This document shows positions 43,087 to 56,746 of a stretch of DNA of 64,000 nt, piece after piece. Numbering within the stretch: position 1 is the stretch's first letter; the number at the start of each line of letters is the position of its first letter. Below the pieces are notes generated by a model, which was not told the origin of the DNA, made no database searches, and saw only the letters and a list, made by a program, of their open reading frames with translations. Source of the stretch: Symsagittifera roscoffensis (taxonomy: Eukaryota; Xenacoelomorpha; Acoela; Convolutidae); assembly GCF_963678635.1 (NCBI RefSeq), contig NC_087065.1:39555430-39619429 (forward strand), written 5' to 3'. Both the position numbers and the translations under genes were made by a program.

Positions 43087-45419
43087 GATGTTTGTTTTCT
43101 TTTTCTTAAGCCAAGTTGTACTATTTGATTAGTATGTCTTAGAGTAATGAAAACCTCTTAGGAATTATTGAATATTAACAAAGGTTATTAATAATAAGAT
43201 AAGGAAATAAAAAAATTTCTTTGGAAAAAAAATTTTTCTAAAATTTTTTCTAAGTTTTTCAAGTATTGTATTCGCTGAAACCTTAACTGAAACCTGAAAC
43301 TTTGTTCAAGTGAAGTTTTGTTGATGCTATGGTATGGTTAACAATATAACTATATGCCTTTATTGGTTATTATTGGTTCAAAACTTAATTTTTTGGTTAA
43401 AAATTTTTAGAAAATTTTTTGACTGAAACGATAATCTGAAACCTGAAACTATGGTAGCTGAAGTTGAATCTTTTTAATCTTAAAATTTTCTATACGCTGT
43501 ATTATATCTGGTTTTCGCTTTAACTTGCAAAAAAATTCGAGAAAACCGAATCTTTTGATATCTTAAACTTAATTTTTGAAAACTCAAACCTAAAACTCTT
43601 AAACTCTCTCAAACTCGGTGCATGAAAATAAAAAGTTGGTTTTTGATAGCTGGTTTAGTGTAAATTAGAATTTTGAACAGGTTTGTAACTTCAAAATCAA
43701 AAATTTGTTTGCGGAAACCTAAGTTTTTGGGGCTGAAACTATGATTTCTAGAACTGAAACTATGGTTTGACCACTTGGTTTTAGAGTTTTGAGATTGAAA
43801 ATTTAGGTTGGTCTCTCTGATATATTTCTATTCCAGCAATAAAATTGCCAAAAAGATGAAAATTTTAGCCTAAAACGACGATTTTAGTTTTCTGAAACTA
43901 TAAGTTTGAGGGCTCAAACTAACACCTTCTAGAAGTTTTTTGAGTTTAAAAATTTGTTAGTGCATTAAGGATTCCTATTATCTTTCAATATTTCACAAAA
44001 ATTTCACTTGGGATTCAAAATTTTTGGGTCTGAAACCAAAAACACCAATTCTGAAACGTACGTTTCAGCCTTAGGAACCAAAATTTAAAATTGGTTTGGT
44101 GGGTTTTAACACCGTTAGTTTTCTCTAGAAAGTCAAAATTCGGCGTTCGGAGCTCAATTTTGAGACCAAAAACTCAATTTTTGTGTTCTGAAACCTGAAA
44201 CTAACAAAAACGTACCATTTAAGACCAGGTTTTTGACTTATGGTATCCAAATTTGGGTTTGACTAGTTCAACTTTTGCTGTTTTACCCGAATCCGTTTAC
44301 AGAAACTTGAAATTTTGACCGGAAACTATACTTATTTTAACTGAAACGTTTGACCCTATAACTGAAACCTAGACTAAAACCAAAATTTTGGCTGGTAAAA
44401 ATCAATTTTTTATTGCTTATGCTATCATATGAAACCTATTTTATCAATATAAAGATGATGTGTCAGTGTTTTAAATTTAGTTTTTGTTGTAAAACCTGAT
44501 ATTTTTGTGCTGAAACTAAAACTTGGTGTTTGGTGTTATGTGGTTAACGTTTAAGATTGGTTTTAGTGCGTAATCTTATTGTTTATTAGATGTATATTTG
44601 AACTGTGTTAAAAAAAACTAATGATTTATTAAAAAAACACTCAAATCCGTTCCTTCCTTTTTGGTTTTTGTTATTTTCTTCCTTAGTTTCAGTAATTGGT
44701 AGCTTTACTGATGGATGATTTAGGTTTAAGTTACGTTAGGTGGATAGAATTAAAATGAGTTTAAGAAAAGTTGAGGATAAGCCTCGAGAATTGATGAAGG
44801 ATTAGAATAAATAGCAACAAGCGTGGATGGTTTGAGATAATGTGATGAAGAATTCAATTTATCATACAATTTAGGGTACTCTTAGATCGCACATATGACC
44901 ACTTAACCCCCTCGAAAAAATAATTGAAGATATTTAATAAGTTTTTGAGCACTTTAGTTTAATACAGAATTTCGTTAATTTTAGTGATGATAACTTTAAA
45001 CTGAAGTTTTGGCATGTAATTAGTGGATTACTGGACAAAACGGGTATATCTTACTAGCGGACTTAGGCAGAGAACGATTCTTTCAGAAATTTTATATATT
45101 ATTATAATAATAGATAATAGTTAAGTTCATGAGCTAATGTCAGTTAGAAAGCCGTCTAATAGACCTCGAGATGGAGGGATATCGTGGGCGACTGCTAGCG
45201 CAGGGGATGCTTTCGCAAGAACCCTACTAGGAATATCTGTCAAGTAGAAGACAATGAAATTGTGTTTCTATCGAAAGATACCCATTGTCTCTGGCTTTTT
45301 GAGGTTGGAAACTAATCTGACAAATAATCACAGATCCTAATATTAATATATTTTTTTGAATTTTAAAAGCTGTTTCGAGTTTGTTGGAAAAAGAATTTCT
45401 TAAGGAGTAGTTCTCTGCT
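43087..45419 (-). other. Long retrotransposon leader, repeat-rich part
   Basis: No further coding segment was recognised. From about 43270 to 44530 the plus strand holds about twenty degenerate copies of CTGAAACCTGAAACT-like words. A palindromic TATATATTATTATAATAATA run lies near 45090. Confidence 0.6.
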
Positions 45420-45431
45420 GCGGTCGCACCA
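45420..45431 (-). other. Primer binding site TGGTGCGACCGC
   Basis: It lies two bases inside the 5' LTR and starts with TGG, as needed to pair with a tRNA ending in CCA. The tRNA was not identified. Confidence 0.75.
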
Positions 45432-45433
45432 GT

Positions 45434-46588
45434 TTTACTAAGCGCTCATTGCTGGTTGAATGCTTAGTAATTTTATCCTAATTTATAAGTCTCACCTTAG
45501 ATCGTCAAATTGTCTTGACAAAAAGTAGAGTAGAAACAATAGTTAGAAAAGGTATGAATTAATTAGTTGGTTAGATACAAAGCACTGGGTTATTAGATTA
45601 TATAAACGAATCGAACAGCTTAAAGAAATATACCTATGAGGGGAGGTTGAGCTAATCTTATTTTGTTCATCAATATTTTATCTTCTTACTAAGGTCGATG
45701 GCTGATTAGTATGAATGGGTCGCCCTTGGTTGTGTCCACTTCGGCACTTCTGATTTGGTCGTCAGTATCGTTTTTGCCGTAGTCCTTAGGGTACTTGTAG
45801 TCCAGACTTCCTCAGGTGTGGGTCTCTCGAGTATCTCGATTTATAATTTTATCGAACTTGAAATGAGAATTTATTCTCTGTTTTATTTGTGAAAAAAGAC
45901 TAGTTTAATTTTACTGTAAATGCAGAGAAGAAAAATTATTTATTTTTTGAAAAGGTCTAACTGAAAATATCTAACTTGCTGCTGACTGAGCAAAATGAAA
46001 CACTGAAGATTTCAGGCCAGTCCTTTTGCTCGTAAGCATAAACCGGCGGCTGATTCAATCTTTAGTTATTCAGGTTTCACCTGCTCCTTTGTTCTCCCTT
46101 TTTAATAAGGGAATTTTCAACTAGTTTTTGTTTGATTTTTTCAAATCAAATATCTTCAACTTATTAGTCCCCTTTGATAAAAACCGCAGCCTTCAGTTTG
46201 TCTTATTAAAAATTCCTATTATTCTCTCTGATGCATCATATTGCAAGTGCACCTCTGCTTAATCAAAGCAAGGAGATTTTCAGTGCAGCCGGCAAGACTG
46301 CTAAATATTTATCCAGTTTGTTTCAAGTTAAGTTAAAAGGGACGTATTAATAATCGCCGCCCTTTTAAAATTTTGAGCTTGAAAAAATGAGAAAAATTGG
46401 ACAAGTATTCAAAAAGGAGTGGATTTTTAAAACAAGATTTTATAGTCCTAATAAGAGTAAATCAGTCAATATCTGATTTAGTGAAAAGAAGCTTTAATTT
46501 AAATGGCACGCTCCAATTTAGAATTGGGTCGTTAAATAAACAATTAAGACAATGGTCTTTTGTGTGTGTAGTATTTCGCAATACTACA
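45434..46588 (-). repeat. 5' LTR (1155 bp)
   Basis: This is the upstream LTR for minus-strand transcription, with the same ends and palindromes as its partner. TATAAAA near 46440 is a plausible promoter element. Open frames of 69 codons on the opposite strand in each LTR are shadows. Confidence 0.97.
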
Positions 46589-46592
46589 CATC

Positions 46593-49500
46593 TTAGAAAA
46601 TTATAATCAAATAACTCGAATGTGATATCAAAATGTGATATGGCAATGTGTTTTTTTTTTAAAAAAAAACGGAATTAAATTGTAATCTAACAATCAAACA
46701 TTATTCCGATTTTCGAAGAGAATGACTGATAATTTCTGCTCAGGGCATTTTCTCCAGGCAAATTTTGACTTTTAACTAGCAATTTCTTGACGAAATTTTT
46801 GAAACCATCAAAAATTGGGTGAGCGTTTTTTTTTGCTAAATTTTTTCCTAGCATTTTTAGGAGTTATAAGAGTTATAATAGGAGTTATAGGAACACAAAA
46901 TATTGCGCAATGAAAACCAATTATAAAGCACAAAAAACATCACAAGTGATTGTTCTTCAAAATTTGAGCTCAAGATATCAATATGTTTTAAGTGCTTTAA
47001 AGTTTTTCCTCAAAAAGTCAACCACCCCAAGTACAAATATTTTCCATTTTCCTCAAAAATTAGCGCAAAAAAACTTTCGATCATCTTCGTCAGAGTCAAC
47101 CATTTTGAACAAAGAACCTTCAGAGAAAGATACCTGAAATTGTACAAATAACAATCATGACCGGTAGAAAACAGCTTATACAGTTAAAAATGTTATTTAA
47201 AAAAATTAAAACACAGTTCTGAAGGAAAAAAAACCTTTTCAGCTTTTAAGTGGAATTACCTGCTGATTTTAGAAAATATGATGGTGAGTTGTTCAGGTTT
47301 TTCAAAATTGATACGGTTGTTCAAAATAAAATTTCAAACTATTTTTTCTTGACAGACAACCTTTTCAAAAAAATGGACGTCTCAATCACGGTCAATTGGT
47401 CACCACTTTGTCTATGCAACACTTTTTCCATATCGTGAAGTTTCTGGAACCAAATCTGGTTTGAACCATGAGGTTTGTTTGAATTTTCTTAAAAATTGAA
47501 CGAAATGATTAATAATTTGTTAACATATAAAACTGCTCCAACTACTATTCTGAAAAACGCATTTTGTTGTCTTGAAAAACTGTTTGTCTTGATATAAAAA
47601 TTGTCTTGATATTTTTTGGTTGCTTTGCCCTCATTCTCCTCGTTTTGTCAGAAAGAAAGAGAGAAGCTCAGATAGATGTAGTGGTTGTTTTGAGAACACC
47701 AACCTGGAAATCAACCTAAAAAATGGGGGTTGTTTTTAAATGATTATACAATTTAAGTTCAATTTTAAGTTTTTGTTTTTCTGACACAAGTCTTGATTAA
47801 CAACATTTCTGCGCCCTGTTGTCTATGTTATCAATATGAGTGAAGGTAACCTGAATTAATATTGCATCTCAAAATGCTCTGGAAAAAGGGATTTATTTGA
47901 AAAAATAGGAATAGCACAACTTTTGTTGTTCTGTTGTTAGAGCATTATGCTTTATCAACTCTTTCATGAAAATTGTCGCGTATGGGGATTTTTGAGGATT
48001 ATTTATTTCGTAAGTTTGCTTTCTCATCTCAATTCTGCTTGGTTAATTTGTCTGCTTACTGACGAGAAAAATACGCGGTTGTCTAAATACAGACCGCTCT
48101 CCGAGTGGTTGGTACATTTGCTTTTGTAGCACAGTTATCCTGGTTTGAACCACTCAATCGATATTCTTTTGAAAAACAACCGAAAAGTTACCGTTATATA
48201 ATCTCTGATCCTCGAAATTTTGAATAGTAAAAAAAGTACACAAAAAAAAGAGCAGCCAAATCAAAATAGTCACTCCGTAGTCTATACTCACCTAAAAAAA
48301 AGAGAAAAAATTGTTTTAAAAATCTTTTCCGTCTCGGTGGAATTAAATTTTCAGAATCCTGTCAGTGAAATTGCCTGCTTATATTCAGACCAATTTCAGA
48401 AAAGCATCAATTCTTTTTCTAAGTGTACCTCGGAAACCTTACTAGTTCTTAGTAAACTAGTTCTTAATGGCCTTATTATAAAAAAGAAGGTCGTGTGTTC
48501 AGATTAACTAAACAACCAAAATAATATCATCACCCATATTAACTTGTGACGCTTTTTCTTTGATTTAAAATGGCATAAAGCTCAAGCTTATGCTAAATTA
48601 GCAAACGATTGCGCAAAATTGTGATAATTTATTAAAAATTAGATGCCGCTCAAAATTGACGGTTTGAGTTAAAATATTCTATTTATTAATCTGGTGATGC
48701 GGAGTGGTTATTCCGTTTTCATACCATATACTTGTTATATAGATATACTTGTTCAATTATGCTTGTTAAATTGTTAATGGCACTTGAAGACCTCGAACAG
48801 CCGAAATAAGAGACAAAAATCTCCTTCAGAATCAGAATATGAAGCCCAATCCAGGTACTTGCTTCGTTTCTCGAGCAAAATATTGAAAGAAATTTTCCTT
48901 AAATTCAACATTTAAATCACAGGTCTATATTGGGAACAATCCTTCAAAATTAATGCATTTGCAAACATCAAACTTTCAAAAAAAGTTTCAAAAAATAGGC
49001 ATGGTTAAAATGCTTATAATTAAAAATAGTAGCCGAAACTCCACTTAGCTTCAAAAAAAACTTTTCTAGAAAATAGACAAACCATTTTTCATTCAAACAA
49101 TCACTGTAAACTAAACCGTTTGATTAAATAATTGGTTGTGCACAAAAAATTGATAAACTGAACAAAAATTGATGAAAAAAAATGATCCAAATTGACTAAT
49201 TTAACTATTAAATAAAATTTGAATTGTGATCAAATTAGGGTTTAATCTCTGACATTATTATAACTTACATTGCTTAGTACGAATTGTCTAATTGTAGTTT
49301 CTCCTCTTTCAAATCAATTTTGACAATCAAAAAAAAATTTGACCAATTTTTCTATTCAGAATTGAACATGTGAATCGATATCATGATGCTAACACGGAAT
49401 TCAGGTTTTTTTAGTTAGAAAGATTTAAAAGTAGCAGTTTAGAACTTTCATATGTTTTGATTAGATTATGCGATTATTTTTTTGAATTTACACTATGCAT

Positions 49501-51051
49501 TGAGCAGAAGGTTCTTCTCTAATATGGAACCAGTTCTAAACTAGAATTTATAATTGGTTATAAATATAATTCACTAATTCTATAAAATATTCTTAACTAA
49601 CCAATCATTTTCCATAACTAACATTTACACTCAATTGTAAAAGCTGAAACTACTTGTAGTTTGAGCACCAGAGCAATTTGAATTAAACTTAGAATACAGT
49701 TGTTCTCCTTCTGGAAACTAACTCGCATAAACCAGTATACACTAGATCTATTGAGACTAGGAGATATAAGAGTAGGATTAAGATCGGTATTAGACTAAGA
49801 AGTTGCACGAATCTATCCGGCCGAAAATAAGATAGCGTGCACTTTGCACGGATTCACTTTAAAATCCCAATACAAATAATTCAGTAGGATAAAACTGAAG
49901 TAGTGTAACAACAAATGATTTAAAAAATTGCTGTTTTGACCTGCTAGACGCTATTTAAAATACAAAGTGACATAGTCGCATCTAAAAACATATTAAAAAG
50001 ACTAAATAGTTTGCCTCTACTCCAATAAGGAACATTTAATGAGCCGGATTAAAACACCGAAATAATAAGTATTTCGCGTGTTAGTTATCCCAAAAAAGGC
50101 AAACCTCACTATCTTAACGAAAACTTGTAAAGGTGAAATATCTTTTCAACATTGGGCCCTGGCGTCAATTTTTTTCAGATGTCTAAAATTCATTTGCTAG
50201 TTGAAACTAAATTGGTCTGAATAAAACATACCTGGCTAAACCATTTCGTCAATTTCTTCGAAAAAAGCGCTATGGTACTCTCTCAAAATGAAATGAAACA
50301 TTTTACTGCAAACCATAGTTGATATTTAATTTTACCTGTGGGAATCAAAAGTTTATTTGATTTAACTATCAGATTGTTAAACATGCTGAACCTTCGTAAC
50401 CTGCAAAAGTTTACCCTGTACAAAGCGTTGCAGTTTCTCAATCAAATCGTAATTTTTCTGAATAAAATAAGAAAAATGACTTAAATATTTTTTGTTTTTT
50501 TTTCTTAAAAAGTTGGACTATTGAGTCATAGCAGAAATAGTAAGCTTTGGACAGATAATTGCATGAAACTAGAATGGAGTGGCCAAACTAGAAGTGGGAG
50601 AAAAAATACGACAATTTTTGACATTTTCACATCAAAACAAGGACCAACGATTGCTATTCAAGTAACAGAGAAAGTAATAAGCACAACGAGTGTTTTCTTT
50701 TTGCTGAATTATCTTCTGTTATTTTCCAACTAGGGGCAATTTAATTACATAAAAACCTGCCAAAAAACTTTCAGGGTTAAGGTGCTGTAAAAAGTATTAA
50801 AATAACTCAAAATCATAAGAACTCAATCTGTCATTGTGTCGTTGAAAAGTGTCGTGGCAACAAATCAAAGGAAAGAAAAGAAGAACAGTTTTTCTTGAAA
50901 ATTAGACCAATTTTTTTTCTTTGGAACTACAGCTACTTATATGTTTAATGTCTCAAAAATTAGTTTGACGGAAAATTCCTGAACGCATTTTTTCGAACTA
51001 CTCACGACACGCTCGAAACTTCAGAGAATTTTTTGGGTCCAGTATTGCTTT
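46593..51051. other. Non-coding, nothing recognised
   Basis: AT-rich DNA with scattered short frames that show no motif. Weak REP-A-like words (caggcaaattttgactttttaac-type) lie near 46756-46800. No RNA gene seen. Confidence 0.4.
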
Positions 51052-51547
51052 TTTCCGACTTTCGAAAAAGTGACGAAAAATTTATGCTCGGGTTGATTTT
51101 TTTCTCCAAACCAGTTACAATTTTTTAACGGATTTTTAAATATCTTTCGAAAAGTATTGTTGTGTTGAGCTGATATGTAAAAATATTTTTGAAATTATGG
51201 GGGCTTAGAGATTGTCACTTTGGCCAATTTGGGACAATTAACGCTCCAGATATTGCGTGCTATTTAGGGGTAAGCGGCTTTTTAACCCGCTCTGAAAACG
51301 TTGCAAATTGGTTTGAGCTCAGATATTCAGCGTTATTGATGCGTTACTAGTCGTGGAAAAATCGTTTTTTACTTGCCATAGCGTACGGGGAGAATAAAAA
51401 AAAATACGAAAAAAGAAATCTTTTTGTTTTCATTTTGTTTTGAAAATTTCAAAATTTTTTTTCACATGATGCTTTCAAAATTTGTTCCAAAGATGTTAAA
51501 CGGCTACCGGAACAATCAGGGTTTTACCCTGATACGAGCAGTCTTAT
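51052..51547 (+). repeat. REP-A copy, diverged
   Basis: It starts TTCCGACTTTCG, with the core words GGGACAATTAACGC and ATTGCGTGCTATT, and ends in CAGGGTTTTACCCTG, where the hairpin stem changed on both arms but still pairs around an altered loop. It then reads ATACGAGCAGTC. Confidence 0.8.
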
Positions 51548-53470
51548 TGGTTTTTACTATAGGCAATGTTATAGACCCTAAATCTATAAATCGTGAAATT
51601 GCGGTCTAATTTGCCGACCCAAGTAAAGGAATCAAATCTCGATTTAGCTTCCTGTATTTGGGTTCACTGATTGCTCTAAATATAAAATCTTGTCGAAAAA
51701 CTTGATTTCTAATTGATTAGGCCATGACTAGATATTGAACGGTACCTGTTTACTTACTTGTTTGGTTAATTTAAACATTTAGACAAAAAATCAACTGTGG
51801 GTGTGGGGAAACAAGAAAATACCAAGTAGAATGGTATACGAGACATAAAAGTAGCAAACTTTGCCCATTTTATAATTCCTTCTATTTCACGCATTCCTGA
51901 TTGACAATTGACATTTCTATTCTTTTTCCATTCAAATGCAAATTATCAATGTGACCGTTCCTAATTTAGGGCTCCCAACTTACAAAACTTCCTGTGTCTT
52001 TATCACAAATTGGAGAGGCGAAAAATAAATCTCCACTTTCTAAGCAGACTGTTTTCAACTCCGATTTGACTGTTCTTACAGCTTTATTAAATTCTCACAT
52101 TTTTCAAATGTCACATTCTCTCTATCACGCTTCAATTAAGGTAACAGTTTTCAGTTAAATCTTCACTTTTTTCAGAGTTTATTCGATTTCGCGGCTCGTG
52201 GACATCACTTTCGAATAATACGAACTTTTCAATTAGATGGGAAAAAAGGGCAGTGTCAAAGCCTATTAATTTTGCAGCCTAATAACTGAAATCAAATTCT
52301 AGTTAGCATTAAACAGATGTTATTATTCTCTTTCAAGTTTAGCCTTTCATTTATGTGAGTTTATGAAAGCTGAAAAACTTTTTTTTAAATTTTTTGACTG
52401 ATTGAACCATTTTTTTCCTGTGTAATAAATCGAGTGTTCTAACCTAATCAACCGCAAAACTGTTTCGATGTAGTGCAAATTGTTTTTTTATAAAAGTACC
52501 GAATATACTTTTGCTGCTCCTTTCAGTTTTAGTCTTTCTACGATTATTAGGATTGAATGGACTGGACTCAAGGACAAAATTATTGTAGAATTAATATTTT
52601 TCATTTACGTACTTTGAGTGAAACGGTCTGTTGTCTAACAACCAATTATATTTTCATTAATCATTTAAATTATCTATTTGAAATGATTGAAAAAAAAACA
52701 GACAAGTCTACCTGAAACGGCTGTCTCCCGCAAAAAAAAACTGTTTAATCAACAGTTTCACTCAGGACAAAAGCAGCCACTACCTCTAAATTTCATTTTA
52801 GGTGAGCGCGAAGTTGATAAACAAACATGGTATCAAAGACAAAAAATTAGCGTAATTTGAAAAACTAAAAATGTTTTTGAGGTAGAAATTTGAAATTAAA
52901 ACTTGACATTAAGTCGCTTAAAAATCATTTTCCAATTGAATAACAGAAAAATTTAAAATTGGCAAAAGGCACGGTTTGATCCTATGCGCTTACTTTTGGC
53001 ACTATTTTGTATGGTCAGCTTGACTTTGGTGACTTAGTTTTTGATGTTTACGTAAATTGAGCTGATTTTTGAGTGAAAGCCTTGGGATTTTGATCACTAT
53101 CGTTCCAGGGCAGAGGTAACCGACTTACGTTGCGACTATTGGAACTCAAAATAAACAAACTGCGGCCCAAAAAAAATTGGATTCCCGATTTGCACTTTGA
53201 ACATGAAAGTTTGACGCCTAAGTTTTTCCTACCGCGGGAACTTTTGGATCTGCTAATAGGTTGCGACTTTAACTGCAATTAGGTTGCGGTTTTCTGGACA
53301 TCATGGAACCGTAATTGATCGCGACTCAATTCGCGGTCCTCGAGTCAGATTATATTTTTTTCTCAAAGTTTTGGAAACTGCTATCTGCTTTGTATAAGAA
53401 TGCTTTTGTTCAATGTAATATTTTTGGACTGTTTTTTCTGCTTTTATTTTACATAGAATTGTTGTTCATA
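51548..53470. other. Non-coding, nothing recognised
   Basis: No gene or clear repeat recognised. Confidence 0.4.
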
Positions 53471-53680
53471 CTTTTTAACGAAGGTCACGGAACTTTTATG
53501 CTCGCGTGGTTTTTTTCTTCAGACAAATTTCGATTTTTTAACTAGACATTGTTGACGTAATTTTTACATCATTCAGAAAAGTTTCTGTCTTGAGCTTAAA
53601 TTTTAAAAAATATATATTTTAGCAGTGTTTTTTTTTTTGTGGAAAGCTCATGTGGATTTTGGCCATATTGGGACCAGTAA
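53471..53680 (+). repeat. REP-A 5' part
   Basis: TTTTTAACGAAGGTCACGGAAC and the following CTTCAGACAAATTTCGA match the first ~180 bp of the unit; it then decays after GGAAAGCTCATG. Confidence 0.65.
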
Positions 53681-54249
53681 AGAAAGGAAAAAAGAAAAAA
53701 AGAAGAATTTTTCCAAAATAAATAAGCATACAATCAGAGCATCAAAATCTGAGACTCGGAGAAGACAGACAACGGGGTACTAGAATCCACTAAGCGTCTA
53801 AACCTTACAGGCTGTAGTAATCAAGCTAGAACTAAGCAAAATATTCAAAGAAAAAAATTACAAAAAAAAATCGATAAGCTTTACATTTTTCAAATTTTTA
53901 AAAATCTATTCAAATTTTGGGCAAACTGTTGCTCACGTCTATGTGCTGCTTGCTCCTACAGTGCTTTTTTTAATGAGATGATGTGATTGAAAAACTAATG
54001 AGATGATGCAATTTCTCGAAAACTAAATGGTTTCGGAAAATCCTTTTTTCTACAGAAATTGCAACGCCTCAGCTTTCAAGCTCTATACCGTAATAAGAAG
54101 CGTAAAATATTTCGTTTGCAAAAAAAAGGTTCCGTGACTAAACTAGCACTGAAATTTTGTGTCAATTTCTTTAAGTTTTGAAAAGTAAATATTTTATTCA
54201 AAAAACAATCGCAGTTCAAATAGTTTACTAATTTAAGAAAGTATTTCAA

Positions 54250-54340
54250 ATTTTTTTTTACATTCATTTTTTTCATTTCATGTTATCACTACTCCATAGA
54301 CCATAGACTTAAGAAGGTTTCGCCCTGAACAAGCTGTGTT
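54250..54340 (+). repeat. REP-A 3' part
   Basis: TTACATTCATTTT..., TTATCACTACTCCATA and GGTTTCGCCCTGAACAAGC match the end of the unit with losses. Confidence 0.55.
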
Positions 54341-54950
54341 TTTTCTTCAGATATAAAAATTTGAAAACTGAAAAACATTAAAAATTTTCTTCTTATCAAT
54401 ATGAGCTCGCACTTCTAAGTTGATTAATTCAGCGTTAATTAAATTGCACTTTTTTCTGCAAAAAATCAATTTTGATGTTTTTCTTGCAGTAGACTTTGAT
54501 CGATAAATTATATTAGGTAGACCCTATTTAGCAAATATTTTCAAATGCCACGCAGTGCTCATAAACAAAAAACAAATTCAGTTTCAACTGTTGCTAATGA
54601 GACAGAACGGCAAGCGAATATCTCAACGAAAACAAATTTTGGTTGTTTAATTAATGCTAAAAAGCCACCTAAATCTACAAAGTTCCTGTGAATCGTTCAC
54701 ATCATAATGAAAGATTAAAAACCACTTGCAGCTTTTTTTAAATATCAAACATTTTGTAGCGTAATGTTCATTAAAAATTTTAGCGACAACAAAAACAATG
54801 CATATATTTCAAATTTTTGAAAGAAGCACAGATTTTGGTGCTAGCGAAGACATACATTTTTGATTCTCAATCGAATTTTTCTTGAAATGATTTTATTTCA
54901 AAACTAGTATTATCAAAGTATTATAACAAAATTGTTTCGTGTTCAATCGT

Positions 54951-55154
54951 TTGGACCAAGTTAACATCCCTTCCCCCTTTCCCAGTCGCTTTGTGGGGAG
55001 GGTGTTAGCTTGGTTCTGAGTTCGAATTTTCAGCATTATCAGAAGAGAGCATTTTACACGCAGCGCATAGCAAGTTTAATTTGAATTAACTTTGGGGTGC
55101 AGCATCTTAACTTGTTCTATTTGAAGGGAGGTAGAGGATGTTAACTTGATCCAA
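54951..55154. mobile_element. MITE-like element, ~204 bp
   Basis: The inverted ends are TTGGACCAAGTTAACATCC and GGATGTTAACTTGATCCAA, one mismatch in 19. A related internal word (ggtgttagcttggttc) and a pyrimidine/purine pair (cccttccccctttccc / ggggaggg) add structure. Target duplication not clear. Confidence 0.7.
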
Positions 55155-56746
55155 TCAATTTCCCGAAATAAATGAGCACTTTTGATAGTGGCGTCCAAAT
55201 TTTTGATACTGCGTCTAATGCATGAGCAACAAAAAAACTGTATTGACTGTCTCCCAATTCTAAGCTAGCCGATTTGTGCAATAGATTTTGGAAGTTTCAA
55301 TTTTTTGTGAACTCTTACTATTACATTACTGATAAACTTTTTCAGATTTTTCGAGATTATAACACAAAGCAAAACTCTTTTGAAAAGTACATCAATCGTT
55401 TGTCAGAATGTTCATGAAAAAATTGCATCCGTTTTGTGAATTGAAATTCAGTTTTTTTTTGTCCTAAGAAACTTGCTCGCTAATCATGGGGTAGATATAA
55501 AACTTTCACAAGAAGCAGTTTCTCAAAAAAAATCATTTGGATGAAAATTTTTATGCAATTTAAATATTCCTAATCAGTAAATTATGAAAAATATTTAAAA
55601 TAAGTAGCAGCATCAGCCTCCGACTATCTTTTTAATACTAGTAGATAGGAAGCATTTTGCAGTAAATTCTGCAGTAAATTCTCAAACTACCACCGCAAAA
55701 ATGCATCCAAAAGACCTCCAGCTAAATATCAGACAATTTGGGATTGCTTTGACTTCATAAGCCTGATTGTTTACAACTTCTAAGATGGTATACTATGGCG
55801 CAAGGATTAGTTTTGTCCTTTCGAACAGGAACTGTTTATTTGTTGTTTTGTTTCGAAATCTAGAAACGGCTTCTCATAAAAACGCCACTTGTGAACTAAT
55901 CAAACCAAATCAATTTGGTTGATGATCTGATCTAGAGTAAATCCAATTTAACCCTTCAGCTGGACTCCAATTAAATCCAAGAATTCAAACCAGCAACCTA
56001 AATGTCAGAATGAACCCGTGAACAGTTTCAAATTTTACCACTTTTGGGTACTCTTTGTGCAAAGGTGGCTTCTAACAATTAAGGTTCGAAATCAACAAGT
56101 CTCAAAGATTATACCCTTGATCCTTCTCTGGTTTATGACCTGTCGTTGCTGTCTTTGATTTTTGTTAATCTCTGCTATCTAATTTATTCCTTTAAATCGT
56201 TCCCAAACAGACTTTTCAGCTCTGATCAAATAGTTTGATCGGGCTTTTTGGCCTGAAACGGTTAGCTTAAACCTGTCTCGGGTCAAATCTCTTTGGTATT
56301 AAGTTTAATTTTTCACGCTATACTGAGAAAGAAGTTTCTATCTGAAATTGATCCAAAACATTTGCCCAAACAGCACATTATTGTGATTGAGTTTAAGAAG
56401 CGCGCAGACTTATTTGTTTACAGGAGATATCAAGCTCAACACGCCAGCACTTGGGGGATATTTTTGGCCACACTTAATGAACTATATCCGATCTCAAATC
56501 CGTGCAACTTGAAATCAAGATGATATATCGCGAGCAGACGAGAAAATATACTTGAAAATAAACAGGAACCTGACCAATAACATAATTTTATTCAGATTAT
56601 ACAAAATCAAAACAACCCGAGGAAAAGTTCAAAAACAAGTTTTATCAGAGTTGTCCCAGAAAACATTTGACAACAGAACAAAAACACCCTGAAAGCCTGA
56701 AATTGGGTTTGAGTGACAACCTTGACCAGAAGGGTTCCTGTTGTCC
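55155..56746. other. Non-coding, nothing recognised
   Basis: No gene, RNA or repeat family recognised. If the exon at 56747 is a first exon, its promoter and 5' UTR should be here. Confidence 0.4.

Larger units (their letters stand above)
36794..46588 (-). mobile_element. Young gag-pro LTR retrotransposon, no RT/RNase H/integrase
   Basis: Two 1155-bp LTRs enclose 7485 bp. The 4-bp duplication CATC flanks the whole (36790-36793 and 46589-46592). A primer site and polypurine tract lie at the expected places for minus-strand transcription. Gag (41148-42242) and protease (40411-41157) are intact. The 2.4 kb from protease to the 3' LTR holds no recognisable RT, RNase H or integrase. The element must therefore use enzymes of a related autonomous copy. 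Leader: 3.2 kb between 5' LTR and gag, with two homologous small coding segments and a repeat-rich zone. About 5 LTR differences imply a recent insertion. Confidence 0.92.

Noticed and set aside
51424-51609. Short frames inside REP-A copies (also 2822-3082 and 3954-4136)
   Set aside because: The frames differ between copies of the same family, so the family is non-coding.
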